Shown here one piece after another: positions 23,649 through 36,477 of a stretch of 64,000 nt of DNA. The notes beneath the pieces were generated by a model. It did no database searches. It worked only from the letters and a program-made list of their open reading frames with translations, and was not told the origin of the DNA. The stretch's first letter is position 1; the number at the start of each line of letters is the position of its first letter. The stretch is from Rusavskia elegans (taxonomy: Eukaryota; Ascomycota; Lecanoromycetes; Teloschistales; Teloschistaceae): NCBI GenBank assembly GCA_011316305.1, contig SAUG01000009.1, forward strand, positions 62,001 through 126,000, written 5' to 3'. Both the position numbers and the translations under genes were made by a program.

Positions 23649-26441
23649 ATGAACTCTGGCCATCGGCATGAGCCTTCAAGCAGCTTTGATTCAGCAGACG
23701 CCGGGTCTCCTCACCATGGGACACCTGATACGAAGTCAACAGCTCTGTCCCCCGAGGAATTCCGCCAAGGTATTACAAACCAATCGTCCACAACGACGAA
23801 TCAACCACCGGCCTTTTTACTTGGAGCTGTACCGCCCAGAGGACCCAAGTCAGCTACCATCCCTTACCAGGATCCGTTTGTGACCTCCAAGCTTGGTCGG
23901 TCACCTGGCTGCCCAAGAGATCCATCTAAAAACAAGCTATCACCAATCGCTCCTGCATTCACCCCGCTGGCCCTCGGCGGAGGCACTGGCGAGAATATTG
24001 TTTCGAGCACACTGATGGTGCCTACCAATCCTTCTCGTGGAGGCACGTGCTACTCCCCAGGCAGCCTTAAGTCGTCACCTCTCATGCCGGAAACCCCTTA
24101 TGCCCAAACCTTCCATGAACCGTACAGCCCAAGTGTCCAGCGCCAGCCAACAAAGTCCGGAAATTTCTCCTCTGACAGCCTCGTATCGAGATCTGTGGTG
24201 GTCAGTCATATGGATAGCCGTACTCCAGCTGCAGACATCGAGAGCCTCATTAGTGTAAGTCCGCCTACGTTCGAGCTGGCAGGAGTTGACAATGCATAGC
24301 CGACTAAATACCGGTCCCGAAAGCACTTGGTCCTCGAAAACTTGTCAGTCACCGGCACGATCTATGTCAGCTTCGCAGATGTCCGTGATGCCATTGAGGC
24401 CGTCAGAGCTCTTCTTGGCCAAGGTCGGGACTGGCTTGTGGAGTTTTTGTCAGTGCCGAAACCTCCGATTGATTTCCAACAAGACGATTGGAAGGGCCTG
24501 TTGGCACCAAAATACGAGGGTCAACTCCTCGTCAAAGCTGAAATTTCAGGTCCAGCGATCTATTTCAACACAGACACCGTTGGTCGACTCATTCTTGACC
24601 TCCTAAACAATTACGGCAGTGTCATGGCATACGATGCTATCAGCACTGTGTATCCAGTCGTCGCTTATCGAGCGGAATTCTTTGACGTCCGGGACAGCGA
24701 TCATGCCATAATTCACCTGAATGGCTTTAGGATTGCGGTGCGCAACCCATCGCCCCCCTGAAAGTATGATGCTGCTGATTAATCTTAGGGCTGCACAATG
24801 AGCGTCCAGCCTTATAGAGACGAAGGGCCAGTGATTGTTGGCCGAGAAGACAGTTTTCTCGAAGACAGATTCAGCCAAATGGGGTTGGAGAGTGTTCCTA
24901 CGAACCCCACAATGCCCAACCCCCGCTCACCACTGCTTTCACCCTATTCTGTGCCCAGTCCAAGTCACAATGGCACGTTGACGCCAGGCTTCTTAAACTT
25001 TCCAAGTTCGCCTATGTACTTCGGAGGCCTATCTCCAGGGTTTCTCGTCCAACAGATTGGCGATGGCTCACCGATATCCCGAAATTTGCATTCCTACCCT
25101 GCTTCTGGCATCCAGACGCCTACCTGGTCCAGTTTTGACGCCACTTTATCCAATCCTGGGGCAATTGGTCAAGAGCGTCACACACCTATGTCTTCTTTGC
25201 ACGGCTTGAAACAGCACCCACGAAACTTTATGCGACACGGGGGACGCAATGTGCCGGATCACTCAGGTGGGCACCACAACGTAGTCGACATCAATCGGAT
25301 CCGCAAAGGAGCAGACGTCAGAACGACTGTAAGTTCCATTCTGCATTCAATATCACTCTTCGCCTCTGACGAGCTCAGATCATGCTGCGGAACATACCCA
25401 ACAAGATTGATCAGGTAGATCACTGCTCCGATGAGTCATTGTTGAAGAGCTAAGTCTTGTAGGCTATGCTCAAAGATATCGTCGATGAAACGAGCTGGGG
25501 AAGATACGACTTCATGTATCTACGTATCGGTGAGCAAGCTGTAGAATACTCATACTATTCCGCATTTCAACTGAGTCGTTGCTAGATTTTGCGAACAACT
25601 GCAAGTCTGTATATTCGTCAGGCGAATTGGGGTACGAGACATTAATCCCGGCAGTGTCGGCTATGCTTTCATAAACTTTGAAGATGTAAGTCCCTACAGT
25701 CACGCACAAACGGCATCGGAATCTCAGCTAATGTTCTGCAGCCATATTATATCATCGAGGTCTGTCCTTTTGTCCTGCATTCCCAAAGCGCTAACTCTAA
25801 CATACCCTGCCCAATAGTTCGTCAATGCTCGCTCGGGTCAACGCTGGTAGGTTCATGTGTAGTGGATGGGAACCAACGCTAATGCTGCTGGCTGTAGGAA
25901 TCGATTCAACAGTGACAAAGTTGCAGAGGTCTCATACGCGAGTGAGGCTTGTCGCTTTGTGAACACAACTAAAGCTCATCTATTCTCTAGCCATTCAAGG
26001 CAAAGACTGCTTGGTGCAGAAATTCCGCAACAGCTCTGTCATGTTGGAACATCCATCATTTCGCCCTAAGGTCTGAAAGTTGTCGCTCCGTTGCTCGGGT
26101 CAGCTGACTGGTCCAGATCTTCCGGACAGGAGATGATCCGATGGCGGGCACTGAAGAGCCTTTCCCAGGTCCAGACAATCCATCAAAGATGCGGCGCAGT
26201 GTTGAAAATGCCGAGCACGTTGGTGAGACATCAGCTTGGTCATATTGTGCGGGCAGAATTCCGGCTAATACATGTCGCTGGAGGCCTTTTCGCACCTCGC
26301 GCAGGACAGAACTTCCGTGACGAGCAGCGTCGACGTCGATCACAGTACGACAGAGGAACACGCTTAGCTGAGATGGAGGATAGCTACCGTTTCAGCCAGC
26401 GACTGTCACATTTCCGGCACGCTGTTCAGCATGTGTACTGA
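23649..26441 (+). CDS. Mei2-like RNA-binding protein
   Basis: Mei2-type proteins bind RNA through a C-terminal RRM and act in meiosis and related developmental switches. The gene has 13 exons. The N-terminal 200 residues are Ser/Pro-rich and low complexity. A divergent RRM region follows (HLVLENLSVTGTIYVSF..RDAIEAVRALL), then another low-complexity stretch. The diagnostic C-terminal RRM is spread over six small exons: RTT-IMLRNIPNKIDQ-AMLKDIVDETSWGRYDF-MYLRIDFANNCNVGYAFINFED-PYYIIE-FVNARSGQRWNRFNSDKVAEVSYAT-IQGKDCLVQKFRNSSVMLE. The tail runs PSKMRRSVENAEHVG, then LFAPRAGQNFRDEQRRRRSQ to the stop at 26441. All junctions use GT..AG and keep phase. Homology to Mei2 is firm; the biological role in this species is inferred. 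Confidence 0.9.
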
Positions 26442-27098
26442 GCTCGGGCAACCGTAATCACATGAGATGAAGTAAATGATCAACGTACAACAATACGCAA
26501 TGGACATGTGCCGGATGTAATGGGGGGAATGTGTATCCTGCAGTGTTTCAAGGTAAGACCGCTTGTTTGGGAAGCTCTTCAATATTATCGCACACACAAG
26601 CTGACATCCTCCATCAGGACAGGTGTATATGAAGATGGGGATGGCTAGCGGCTCTTGTTCGAATGGCAAACCCTGTCATCCTTTTTGTTATAATGGCAGA
26701 AGGCTTTTAATACTCTCGTTTTGATGTACGCTATACCATTGTCATGAGGCAGGCTTGGGGAGGTGATCGGCTCAGGCAAACAAGAGCGACTGCATGATGG
26801 GAACAATTAGCAGGAAAAAGCAATCAGGTAGCGTGGAATCAAATCTGGCTCAAGTACCTTATTAATCGGCAAGCAACCATCAGGGGCTTATTACAGTAGT
26901 AGAAATTTCTTGGCAACAAACCACATTACCGAAAAGTATCGAAGAATGACATCACATTGCAGTTTCCACACCAATCATTTTGTAAAGTATTCTACCCATA
27001 GAGTAAATCATCGACTGTTCGATTGGCAACGGGGAGCATGTGAGCGACCAAAATCTTGAACAGCGCTCTTCATACTCGTAATTGTTTTTGGCAAAAAC
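26442..27098. other. Intergenic, Mei2-like to RMP1
   Basis: About 650 bases of normal composition between two plus-strand genes. I see no supported gene, tRNA or repeat. Confidence 0.55.
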
Positions 27099-27775
27099 AT
27101 GCAGAATTCTATAAGAATCGACTTGGATCACCTCCGCAACAGCATAGAGCTACTCCGTTTGCTGCACTATCGCAATAAGAACCAGCATCGACGGTCCACG
27201 TGGTGGAGAACGTTATGCGCCGTCAAAGTCTGTGTACAGAAGCTCATCAGTGAAGTGGAGGACGGCGCTTTGATGAAGGCTCGCACTAGATGTAGCTTTA
27301 TGAAGGCTTGTTTGCTTCCACGATGTTACAGGTAGGTTAGATGGGTTTTCTTATGCTGATGCGACTTGCTCAATGCTCAACCAGATCATTTAGCCAAGTT
27401 GTACCTGGTAGCCAGTTCTCCGTCCTTGGTATCGCACTGCTGGCAGAAACAGCCCGGATCCACGCAATCATTGATCCGATTCACGGTCCAGTCAAGACAT
27501 CCGAAAATGAGAGCGAAGCGCAAGGACCCGTAAGGACTAGCCGCATTCCTCCATCAGGACGGAAGGAGATGGAAGATGTGGGCCGCTTGGTACAACGGCC
27601 TGCTTTGTCGTCCCTATTGTCAAATTCTACCGCCCAGGAACGTGCGTTTCTGACAGATGTACCATTGAGCCAAAGAACAGACCGTACTGTAATCCGGAGC
27701 CTAGCTACAGCTGAGCAGAAGAGGCTTAGGAAAACCCCAAAAACAATCGACGAGCTCTTTCGGGTGCTCGAGTAG
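27099..27775 (+). CDS. RMP1: RNase MRP protein subunit Rmp1
   Basis: Protein specific to RNase MRP, the nucleolar ribonucleoprotein that cuts pre-rRNA. Two exons, 27099..27331 and 27385..27775, give 207 residues in frame. The N-terminal domain holds the family signature LLHYRNKNQHRRSTWWRTL (residues about 20-40), which corresponds to the HRNKNQHR..W motif of fungal Rmp1 proteins. After the 53-base intron the frame continues RSFSQVVPGSQFSVLGIALL. The C-terminal half is poorly conserved and rich in charged residues. The gene converges on LAS21, with 170 bases between stop codons. Confidence 0.8.
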
Positions 27776-27945
27776 CAGCTTATTCTGTAAAAACAACTTC
27801 TATGCTGGAGCGAAGACCTACAACGGTCCGACCGCTGGTCAATCCGTGGTATCTGGGATAGGATAACGCTATGGCAGGCTCAACAGTCATCTTTGCTTCA
27901 TCGTTCCGGAACATCGCAAATATCCGGTCTCAGCTAGAGGATTCA

Positions 27946-30900
27946 TTAGCTCCACAACCATATGTACAATTTAAACGCAGTCATATTGATAAAAAAATGC
28001 TGCCCAAGACTCCACGCCAGTGTATAGAGGTATTTCGGCGAGAAGACAGTCCAAACAAAAAGATGCGTTCGAAGCAGTGTACATGCAAGCATCACGAACA
28101 TATTCGCATTGGCCATAAAACAGGTGGACAGAAGCTGTAATTGCCTGAGACCTTCGCGCCGGTCTCGCCGATGTCGACCCGTGAGCAGCAACGTCGCAGT
28201 TACCCACCAAAGCGGACCTGCCCAATTGCTGCAAAAGGTCAAAAGTGCAACCGCAGCAACACTGTAGCCGCTCACGCCATTATAAGCATTGGAAAGATCG
28301 ACCGAAGATATGGCGTTGGATCCCCCAAAGGCAAAGAAGGACGAATATTGGAGTATGATTGATGTCAGACTGATTTCGCGGGCGGAAAGATCCATCGATG
28401 CAAGGACCTGCATCTGGACCTCAAAGAGGGCAAAAAGTGGTATATTAGTGACCCGAGATTGTGTCATGAGAAAGAGTGTCAGGACACCCTGGAGTGCCCC
28501 TGCTTGTCCTTGTTGTTCACCTCCGTCATTTTTTAGCCCGACCACGATCGGCGTGAAGACTCTCTTCCCTGATTTGGGCCTCAGCCACTTCCCTCGGTTT
28601 GACAGGGTGATGCCGACAGCGTAGATGACCGTTCCCAGAAAGACTGCTCTCGCTTGGATGACTAAGTCCATACCACTCGGAGCAAATGCACGAAATATTT
28701 CAATCCCTCTTAGCAGTTCCGGGGAGTCTGCCATCGTGAAAGAAATCTTAAAAGCGAGCGCCATCGTACATAAGAGCAACGCCACTACGAAAGACAGCGA
28801 TCGCAACATTCGAGACTGAGTTAGAACGGACATCTTCACTAGCACGGCAAGATAGCTGGCGAAAACGAGGAACCATAACACGTAGTTGTGGGCTGGGAAT
28901 ATTCCCCCCACAATGTCAGGCTGACTGGCATGTTTTTGGCCGGTTTGATTCCAACCTCGGAGTATTCGCATAATCAGAAGCGGAGTCACAGCTGCCGCAG
29001 CGGACCAGATTCTCGATCGATGTCGGCCTCTACATTCGTTAATCATCATAGCCCTATGAGATACGTTTTGACCTACTGTTTCATACCAAGCCACCCAAGC
29101 CAGGTCGAAGCGACTAAATACCAATACTGATGTTCCTCTTCGACGTAACTGCTGGCGAACATGGTGACACCATAAATAAGAGTCACTAGCAAGAACCACA
29201 CCCCAAAAGTCGGCTTCTGCATCAAGACTGGAAAGGAGCGGAAGAAAGTCCACAGTGTCACCAGCGCTGCTATTGCGGTGCCGGCATAGAGCTTTCCAAT
29301 CGAGTAGTTACTGGCAGTGTTACTCATAATCATTTGGGCTTGGGTCAAGAACTGCAATTAGTCAGTGTTGCGCTTTGTCAACACCACAGCACTTACTGTG
29401 TGCAAAGCTGCCTGTTCGATTTGTTCATTACGCTGTTGCCCCTTTGAGTTACCTAAATTTCTTATTCCGGACCATAAGCATGCAAGTCGTGTACCGTCAG
29501 AGGTTATGTCTGCACACGCTTCTGATTGTGCTTCTGATTGTGGATCATCCCCAAAGGAGAGGGTGGGAAAAGTCTCTTTGACCACACCAAGGACCTGTCC
29601 GGCATTTTGTTTCAGGAGCCGAACGCTGTCCCCTGTAGAGGCAGCCGGTCAACGTCTCGACTACTTGGATCGCTCTGCGGCAGCATACCTTGGGTCCAAA
29701 AGCGCAGCAGATCTGGGATGAAGACACCGAGGTTATTCCTTGGAACCGGAACCCCAAGGAGCCCTGCGAGTGTAGGAGCAACATCCGACTGTTCTATTTT
29801 CGTGTAGAATCCGAGACCACCACTCAGGGGCGCTGTCGGACACTCTACGCCTTGCGAGATCGATCGGAGTTTAGGGGAGATGAAGACAAGGGCTGGAGAT
29901 GTCTCGCCCTCAGCAGATCCGCCATGGTTCCCTGCATCGTTCATGCCATGGTCACCGCAGAGTACCAACAGGGTGGATTGGAGATGGCTTTTGCTTTCGA
30001 GGCCTCGATAGATCCTCCTTACAATGTCGTCCATCTCTGCTTGCTTTGGGATCATGTGGGGACTAGCGTTTGGTCATTCCAGGTCTTTGAGGAAACAGCA
30101 TGCTCGGCGGTGCACTACCTGGTTGGTCCGCTTTTGTGGCCGATGTGGTCAAGGCCAAGATAGTGCAAGATCATGCCAGTCCAATCGTTCTGGTCCAAGG
30201 CTGCAGGTACATTTCTGGTCACATTGAAGTCCACTTCGGTGAAATCCTATTCCTCTATTCTCAGTCTGTGTACCTACTGTACGCTGCCTGATCGTATGGC
30301 CACTGACCGAAACGAAGAAGCTTGATGTACCATCGGCACGAGCGAACGTGCTCGGAAACAATCTCAGCCAAGTATCGTCCCCGTAAAAGACCAATCGTCC
30401 GCCCCGCTTCGCTTTGAGCTGCCCAAGCCAGGTGTCTTGACTCTCTAAGCTTGATGACTTATCCCCCTCGGCGAAGTTCAATATCACGTCCAGGAAAGAA
30501 GGAGTCGAGCCGGTCGTAATGGCCTTGATACGAGGCATTGTTATTGTCGGAGCGCCCGCGTGCGCAGTGTAGGGGATGGCGGACCCAGTTCTGATTAATC
30601 TATGGCAATGAGACGATATCGGATTCGAGGTTTCATTTGGCACGCATACTGTTGAGTAAATCTGAAGCCTGAACGGTGCGAAAAGACGAAATCACTGCGC
30701 GCCTTAGCCACGGCAACCTCAGAAGCAGAAAGTTGTCAAACCTCCTCAAGGCATCCACAACCATGAAGACAACCCTGTCAAATGGTGCTTGCTGGGCAAG
30801 CGAAGCCTCATCAGCGGTGAATGAAGCATGGCCAGGAAGGAAAGCTTTGTAGGGAAAGAAGCCCAAAGCAAATATGACAAGAGAGACGAATATAAGAGAA

Positions 30901-30977
30901 TTAGTGAGTAGCAAGGTATGAGAAGACACGTTGGCTGGGCTGCGCCCATCTTTCGAGGCCATAATTTGGTTGGCCAT
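27946..30977 (-). CDS. LAS21: GPI ethanolamine phosphate transferase 2
   Basis: Endoplasmic reticulum membrane enzyme of the Gpi7/Las21 family that adds ethanolamine phosphate to the second mannose of GPI anchors. The start at 30977 gives a short cytosolic end and a first membrane segment (LLLTNSLIFVSLVIFALGFF). The catalytic domain of the alkaline-phosphatase superfamily begins FDRVVFMVVDALRSDFVF across a small intron. It continues with the nucleophile region GAPTITMPRIKAITTG, then LVFYGDDTW and VLCGDHGMNDAGNHGG. The C-terminal half is a series of hydrophobic segments including TNIPLFALFEVQM. Several short introns lie in the first two-thirds, and the last exon is long (about 29,050-27,946). 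Confidence 0.92.
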
Positions 30978-31271
30978 GCATGAGCCCCTACTTCTGAAGT
31001 TCGCTTGTCTAGTATGCCTGAGATGGCGTTTAAGAGCGTGTGTGCACGAGCGCGTCAAGCGCCAGTCACCCGGCCCAAACACGATGCCGGTGCATACCAT
31101 TTGACTGCAATCATCCGATGGCTTTACATCATCTTTGACCTTCTGTAAAATCCAAGTTCGTCGAACTTGGCAGTCATTGGGATCAACATAGGCTGCTTGT
31201 CTAAGCATGATGGATTGCTACCGATAGCACACGGAAGGTATCTCTAGTCGGTGTGGGGGAATGTAGATTGG
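30978..31271. other. Intergenic upstream of LAS21
   Basis: Contains a minus-strand open frame beginning MLRQAAYVDPNDCQVRR that runs in phase toward the LAS21 start. It has no recognised family. It may be 5' leader sequence of LAS21 or part of the unresolved candidate gene upstream. Confidence 0.4.
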
Positions 31272-31775
31272 TCATCTTTTTGGTATTTTTGATGCCTGGA
31301 AGTCGTTCTTATTCGAGCTAGTGGGAAAGGGAAATCTCAGGGTTTGGTCTAGAGGCAAGTAAGACACGTGGTGTATTATTTCTTGAGACTCGTTTGATAA
31401 TGATGGGAAAGCTTGATGTAGTTCACGAATTAGAGCGCCGCTTCCCTCTGCTACCATCATTTTGATTAGGATGCTACTGCATCCTCTAATGGTCGTGTCT
31501 CTGGGCGCTCTCCTCTCAGTAACTTCTTAACGTGAAGATTCGGCTATTACATCCAGAGCGCAGTGTTGCTGGTGCCGAGGTGTTGAGTCGAGGTGAAGAC
31601 GGGCACGCCACCAATCCGTACAAGGAACCCTTCGTCTACTCTGACCGTATCCAAGCAATCCTTCAGCACTTCCCCCCACCAATTCTCGGATGCATTCGAG
31701 CTAGATCAAACGATAGTATCGATGATTGCCTTCACGGCGTCTTGGAGATGAAACTCTGTCGTCCGCTAACGAATT
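31272..31775 (-). pseudogene. Unresolved candidate gene or gene relic
   Basis: On the minus strand a frame reads FHLQDAVKAIIDTIV, meets TGA, and continues in the same phase as SSSNASENWWGEVLKDCLD and FLVRIGGVPVFTSTQHLGTS. A GTAATA..GCAGTAG intron would join this to IILIKMMVAEGSGALIRELH, ending at the stop at 31272. The text looks protein-like, and the splice keeps phase. However, I find no start codon, no family match and one internal stop. It is either a decayed gene, a gene with an unseen intron, or chance. Its upstream end would run into the 3' end of the DUF2423 gene. Confidence 0.3.
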
Positions 31776-31890
31776 GAAAGTCCAGTTAAGAAGGTTTGGC
31801 CCTTTTCTTAGTGTATGCGGATGCTGGAGAGTAACAGGAGAGTCGAGCGGGCGACTACTGCGGCAAGAATTTTCCGTTTGGAGCTATACT

Positions 31891-32430
31891 TCATGACCTT
31901 CTTCTCTTGCGAACGCCGGATGATTTGCCTTTGCGAGAAACGGGGAAGATCATGGCAGATTGCGCTTTTGCACGGCGTGGTCTGCGTGGTTTGATGGCCC
32001 GTGAAGCATGCTTCTCGGTGGACGAACGGATCTGCGATGGGAGGTCCAGCTCCATAGCTTGTTGAACCCATTGCAGTCAGCATAAACTTCGGACACGTAG
32101 ATTGGCTTCTGAGATGCAAGGCATACAAGGGTTCTGGTCCGCTGTGCCGCCTCTTGAAGTCGACTGCGTGCCTTCATTTCCCCTGTCGATAGGCTCTGCG
32201 CGCAAGGACGAGTTATCGTTGGTCGTCGAGGTATTGGATTCCACCGGCAGAATTGCTGATCCGTCCAGCAACTTTGTATCTTCTCTGGCAATTGAGGGCG
32301 GCTCCACAGCTTTCGAAAGCAATTTGGCCGATAGCCTCTGTTTCCTCGCCTCTTCGACCGGGCCAAAAACTCTGGACCTCAACTGCGATCTGTTTGCTTT
32401 TTTCACACTGGACCGTAAACCTTTGGCCAT
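31891..32430 (-). CDS. DUF2423 (UPF0642) nucleolar-type protein
   Basis: Small basic protein related to yeast YBL028C, a family associated with ribosome biogenesis. Two exons, 32430..32127 and 32057..31891, flank a 69-base intron and give 156 residues. The N-terminal family signature is visible: MAKGLRSSVKKANRSQLRSR, then VFGPVEEARKQRLSAKLL. The middle is acidic and Ser/Thr-rich. After splicing the C-terminus is strongly basic (AIKPRRPRRAKAQSAMIF, then RKGKSSGVRKRRRS), as expected. The unspliced frame would end differently, and the basic tail supports the intron. Confidence 0.8.
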
Positions 32431-32983
32431 TTGGAACGGCGCGCTGTGAGGGTTATGGGGTCGATTGGTTGCAGATGCGTAGACAGTACCTATAGGATTT
32501 TGATTCTTGCTCGACAGTTGATGTGATCGATGTAAAACTGTTATTATCGTTGTTGTCGAGATCGGTGCCTGCAATCATACAATGGTGAAAAGCGCATGGA
32601 TTCAACATGGATCAATATTATAAGGTGGGGATTGAAAATGGCGGGACCAGCAGCGACGATCAAACGCCGTCATTCAACCACAAACAACTAGCTGAGGTAC
32701 TCGACACTACCATACACTCGGTTTTCGAATTTCCGTCCGTATCAAAGTCTCTGTTGGACGCCGTGATCATAGCACTGGATGTCGATTCCAAGGTCTCATC
32801 AGTCTCAAATGAATCGACACTGGCTCTCACATCAATGTGCAGTGAGCGTCCGTACTTCATGACCCAGACTGTGGCATGCTGATGCCCTCCTTTTGCCTTC
32901 CGTTAAACCTGCCGTGCTTTTTAACATAGCAGTCGATCCGCTGGTCTCTGAGGAGTATCTGAACATCTTCCCGTCTTCCAACC
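32431..32983. promoter_or_regulatory. Divergent DUF2423 / SUMO ligase promoter region
   Basis: About 550 bases between divergent starts. A 91-codon plus-strand frame begins at 32,607 (MDQYYKVGIENGG) but has no family likeness. I leave it as a possible upstream ORF or chance frame. Confidence 0.5.
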
Positions 32984-34932
32984 ATGGCGCCCCATTCGGC
33001 CTTCGAAACCAACATCGTCGAACAGAAGGTGAAAACCCTGGTCAATGCACAGCTGAAATCGATATTGAAGAAAGAGAATCTGCTTGTTTCTGGTCTGAAA
33101 GCTGCTATGCAGCGCCGCATCGTTGATCGTAAGCTTAGATAGTTCTTTTCATCCTGTGGGTTTCCGCTGCAATCAAGGATGTAAGCTGATAGACTTTCTC
33201 TCGTAGAGCTCTACCTCCACGCAAACAATCAAGACCTGGACAGGTTTAACCGACTCAAGGGCTTTATCCAGAATCCGGAATCCATGAATTCCCCGGCAGC
33301 ACCACATCCGTCAAATCAGATACCCTACTCCAACTTTCCACCGGTTGCCGGGCGTCAGCCAGACCTACCGCCCCTTATACTTCCAGGTTCTTCCAGTACC
33401 TGTACGCATCGACCCACCCACTCCAAGACGGACTTTGATTGACATCTTTTCAGCCAGGCCCATGTTCAAAGACAGTCCATTCTACACAATCTTGCAGCAC
33501 TTGACACCTGTACAGGAGTGCAAAGGTTGGTTGTATTCTTCACTTGATCACATTATCTACACATTTTGACTATTGCGGTTGACGGTGCAGCTATAGTGCG
33601 AGAGGCCACCAGAGACACAATCGAATCCAAAATTATCTTGACACCTGACGTAGCGGACAAGCTTGTTTCTGAGCCAAATCTTAGAGTCATGATCTTCTGC
33701 GCCTCGGAGCCCATCTCCCACTTCTCGAAGGTCGACGTTGCGTTCCCGCATCAGGTTGAGATCAAGGTAAATCTGGACGAGGTGAAGGCAAATCTAAGAG
33801 GGCTCAAGAACAGAGCCGGATCAACAAGGCCGGCGGATATCACTAACCTGCTTCGGAAACGAGCTCATTACGAAAATTCAATGACTCTAACATACGCCCT
33901 AACCCATAAAGTGAGCTCTCCATGTTGGCTAAGAGTTGCGTTAGATACAATAGAACTGACTTATCTACTACGTGCAGAAATTCTATTCCGTCGTCAACCT
34001 TGTGAGGCAGCATTCTGTTGAAGAGCTCGTCGCTAAGCTCAAATCTGGCAAAACAATATCGAAGGACCAGGTTATTCGAGAGAGTAAGCCTCTCTCTACC
34101 TTCTCCCTTGTCAGACGCACAACCTTATCTTGGGTTCAGTGGTCAGCAAAGCTCAAGACAGCGACGTTCAGGCAATTGGATCTATCATCTCATTGAAGTG
34201 CCCGTTGTCGACGTTGCGCATAGACGTGCCCTGCCGCTCAACGGTTTGCACCCACAACCAATGCTTCGATGCATCGTCATTCCTTCAGTTACAGGAGCAA
34301 GCACCAACGTGGACCTGCCCGGTGTGTAATAAGACGGTGAGCTTCGAAGCTTTGGAAATTGACCTGTTCGTCATCCGTCTTCGACAGTGAGCATTACAGT
34401 TGTCTAATATGTCCAATACAGATACGTCGATGATATTCTCAAATCGACTCCGAGATCCATTGACCAAGTGACGGTCGAGCCTGACGGGAAATGGTCTCGG
34501 ATATCCGAGCACGGCGCTCCACCGAGACCAAGACATGACAGTAGCAGTGATGATGAGGATCTCGTCGAGATTAAGGACCCACCACGCGTCACGGCCGTCA
34601 AGAATGAAATGACCAACGGCTCGATTTCCATGAGAACACCACCGACATCCTCGCGAGAGCAGTCAACCACCTCTTCTGTGCCGCCTCCATCTATCGGGAC
34701 GAAGCGGTCGGTCAGCGCAGTCATCGATTTGACAAGTGATGACGATGAGGAGGAGAACCGAAGACATCCCAAGAAACCAGCGACGCCGGCGTATCTGACC
34801 ACCCCTACTTACTCCTCTCCAGCAAACGGTCCAGCACAGCCAGTGGGAAATAGCCTCGGTTCCTTTGGGCCTTACTCAGGCAATCCCCCAGCCAAACCGA
34901 ACTACATACAGCGAGGATATCCGCAGCGATAG
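32984..34932 (+). CDS. SIZ1: E3 SUMO-protein ligase of the Siz/PIAS family
   Basis: Nuclear SUMO ligase. The start MAPHSAFETNIVEQKVKTLV leads straight into a SAP DNA-binding domain (LVSGLKAAMQRRIVD). A PINIT domain follows, with FKDSPFYTILQHLTPVQECK and ANLRGLKNRAGSTRPADIT. The SP-RING, which recruits Ubc9, is split by short introns: SLKCPLSTLRIDVPCRST, then VCTHNQCFDASSFLQLQEQ and PTWTCPVCNKT, with the Cys and His ligands present. After KSTPRSIDQVTVEPDGKW the tail holds SUMO-interacting-like acidic patches (SAVIDLTSDDDEEE) and ends RGYPQR. Several short introns; the stop is at 34932. Confidence 0.92.
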
Positions 34933-35717
34933 CAGATTACTTTCACTTCAACCAATCATATACAGGGGGCTCCGGCTAGATCACGAAGTGTCGAGCGCAG
35001 ACTGCGTCTCGAATGGCGTCCACGAAGCGAAGGCGTATCAAGGAGTCTGTATTTTGGTATGCTTGTCGGTACGCCTTGCGGGGACTGGCATGTCCAGACG
35101 AGGGAGATTATTACTTCATTGCTATGGCAGCAATCATGTCTTCTACTGAAGCTTTTACAATTCATATAGATCTTCCCCTTGTATATATCATATCGTAGGC
35201 ATCTCTCCAAACCTACCAGACCCTTACCTTTAGGTCTGGCTTGTTTCCTCGGCCACTGCTCCAGTCATGTAAGCGAGCGCTTTTATTGAATTACCACTCC
35301 CAATGAGTGAATCTACAAATAATTGACGGTCAACCCCGACGCGTCTTCAACCTTGGCGCCAAAGAATGAGCTGAGGGAATGCAGGCAGCAGGCACGCAGA
35401 GGTCATGATATGATTGATTGATGAAGAATCGAAATCTATAAAGCAGCTAAATTACAAGAAAGAATTACAAGCACTAAGCTCGATCAGGGTCAACCTTAAA
35501 CTCTTCATGGAAGACCACGTGACTTCACATCAGGAAATGATAGTGGGCCTGCCACCTGCAGGCTCTCATAAGGAGAACCAAGAGAGCGCGAATGATTGGA
35601 CCCATCGAAATGGATCCGATATGAGGTACTGTTGCTTACTGCTAATGCTGCTATCGCCTTCCGGACAATGCTAGCGAAACCGCAGAGCAACACCTTCTGA
35701 CCTTCCCAGCAAACCAG
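34933..35717. other. Intergenic, SUMO ligase to TRS33
   Basis: About 785 bases of normal composition between two plus-strand genes. Short frames at 35,013 and 35,414 lack any recognised domain. No RNA gene or repeat was seen. Confidence 0.5.
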
Positions 35718-36477
35718 ATGTCCTTCGAGACACCGCTACCCCCGTACAACGCTTCGGATCCTCACGCCACCTTCCTCAATTCATCATGTTTCGACCTGCT
35801 CCTGATTGAAATGGTGCCATTTGCCCATAGATTGGCTGAACAGTTGACGGTTGAGCGATCCGGTGCTGACCCTACGGTTGACGAAGAAGAGCAAAGGGAA
35901 GCTGCTTTCCGAAGGCTTGATGGCTTAGGCTATAGGGTTGGACAAGGCTTGGTAGAACGGTTCGGCGATCCAGTTCACTCCCTAACAAAAGCCACGAAGC
36001 TGATGCATGGGTATCGGAATCTAGGTTCTCAAGAGATCGGCCTCGGTTCACTGACACGTTGGACATGATCAAGTTCCTGTGTAAGGATATATGGATCTTG
36101 GTATTCAGGAAGCAAATTGATAATCTCAAAACAAATCATCGGGTACATTGATCTTCCTTGTCAAGAAGGGAAGAAGCTCCATCTGACCGGGCTCTATCAG
36201 GGGGTCTACGTTCTCACCGATCATTCATTCCGGCCATTCGCGCGGATGAGCATGTCTTCCCCTTCGGAAACCCTCGCGAGAGTTCAGCCGGTATGCAGCC
36301 TCGACCGAAACGCAGATTTCCCGCGACTAATGATTCATCGGGTAGTTTCTCTGGTTTCCTTGTGGCATTGTCAGGGGAGCTCTAGCCAGCATGGGTATTG
36401 AGGTGACAGTGCAGGCTGAAACCGCGGAGTTGCCTGGCGCAACCTTTCAGATCAAAAGCCTCACGACAAAGAGCTAG
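35718..36477 (+). CDS. TRS33: TRAPP complex subunit Trs33
   Basis: Subunit of the TRAPP Rab-GEF complexes that tether ER-to-Golgi vesicles. Four exons (35718..35959, 36025..36142, 36201..36290, 36346..36477) give 193 residues. Motifs in order: [94 protein letters not shown] and a C-terminus [14 protein letters not shown]. The first intron uses the donor GTTCGG, which is unusual, but the joined text (VERF-SRDRP) fits the family exactly. Confidence 0.93.
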
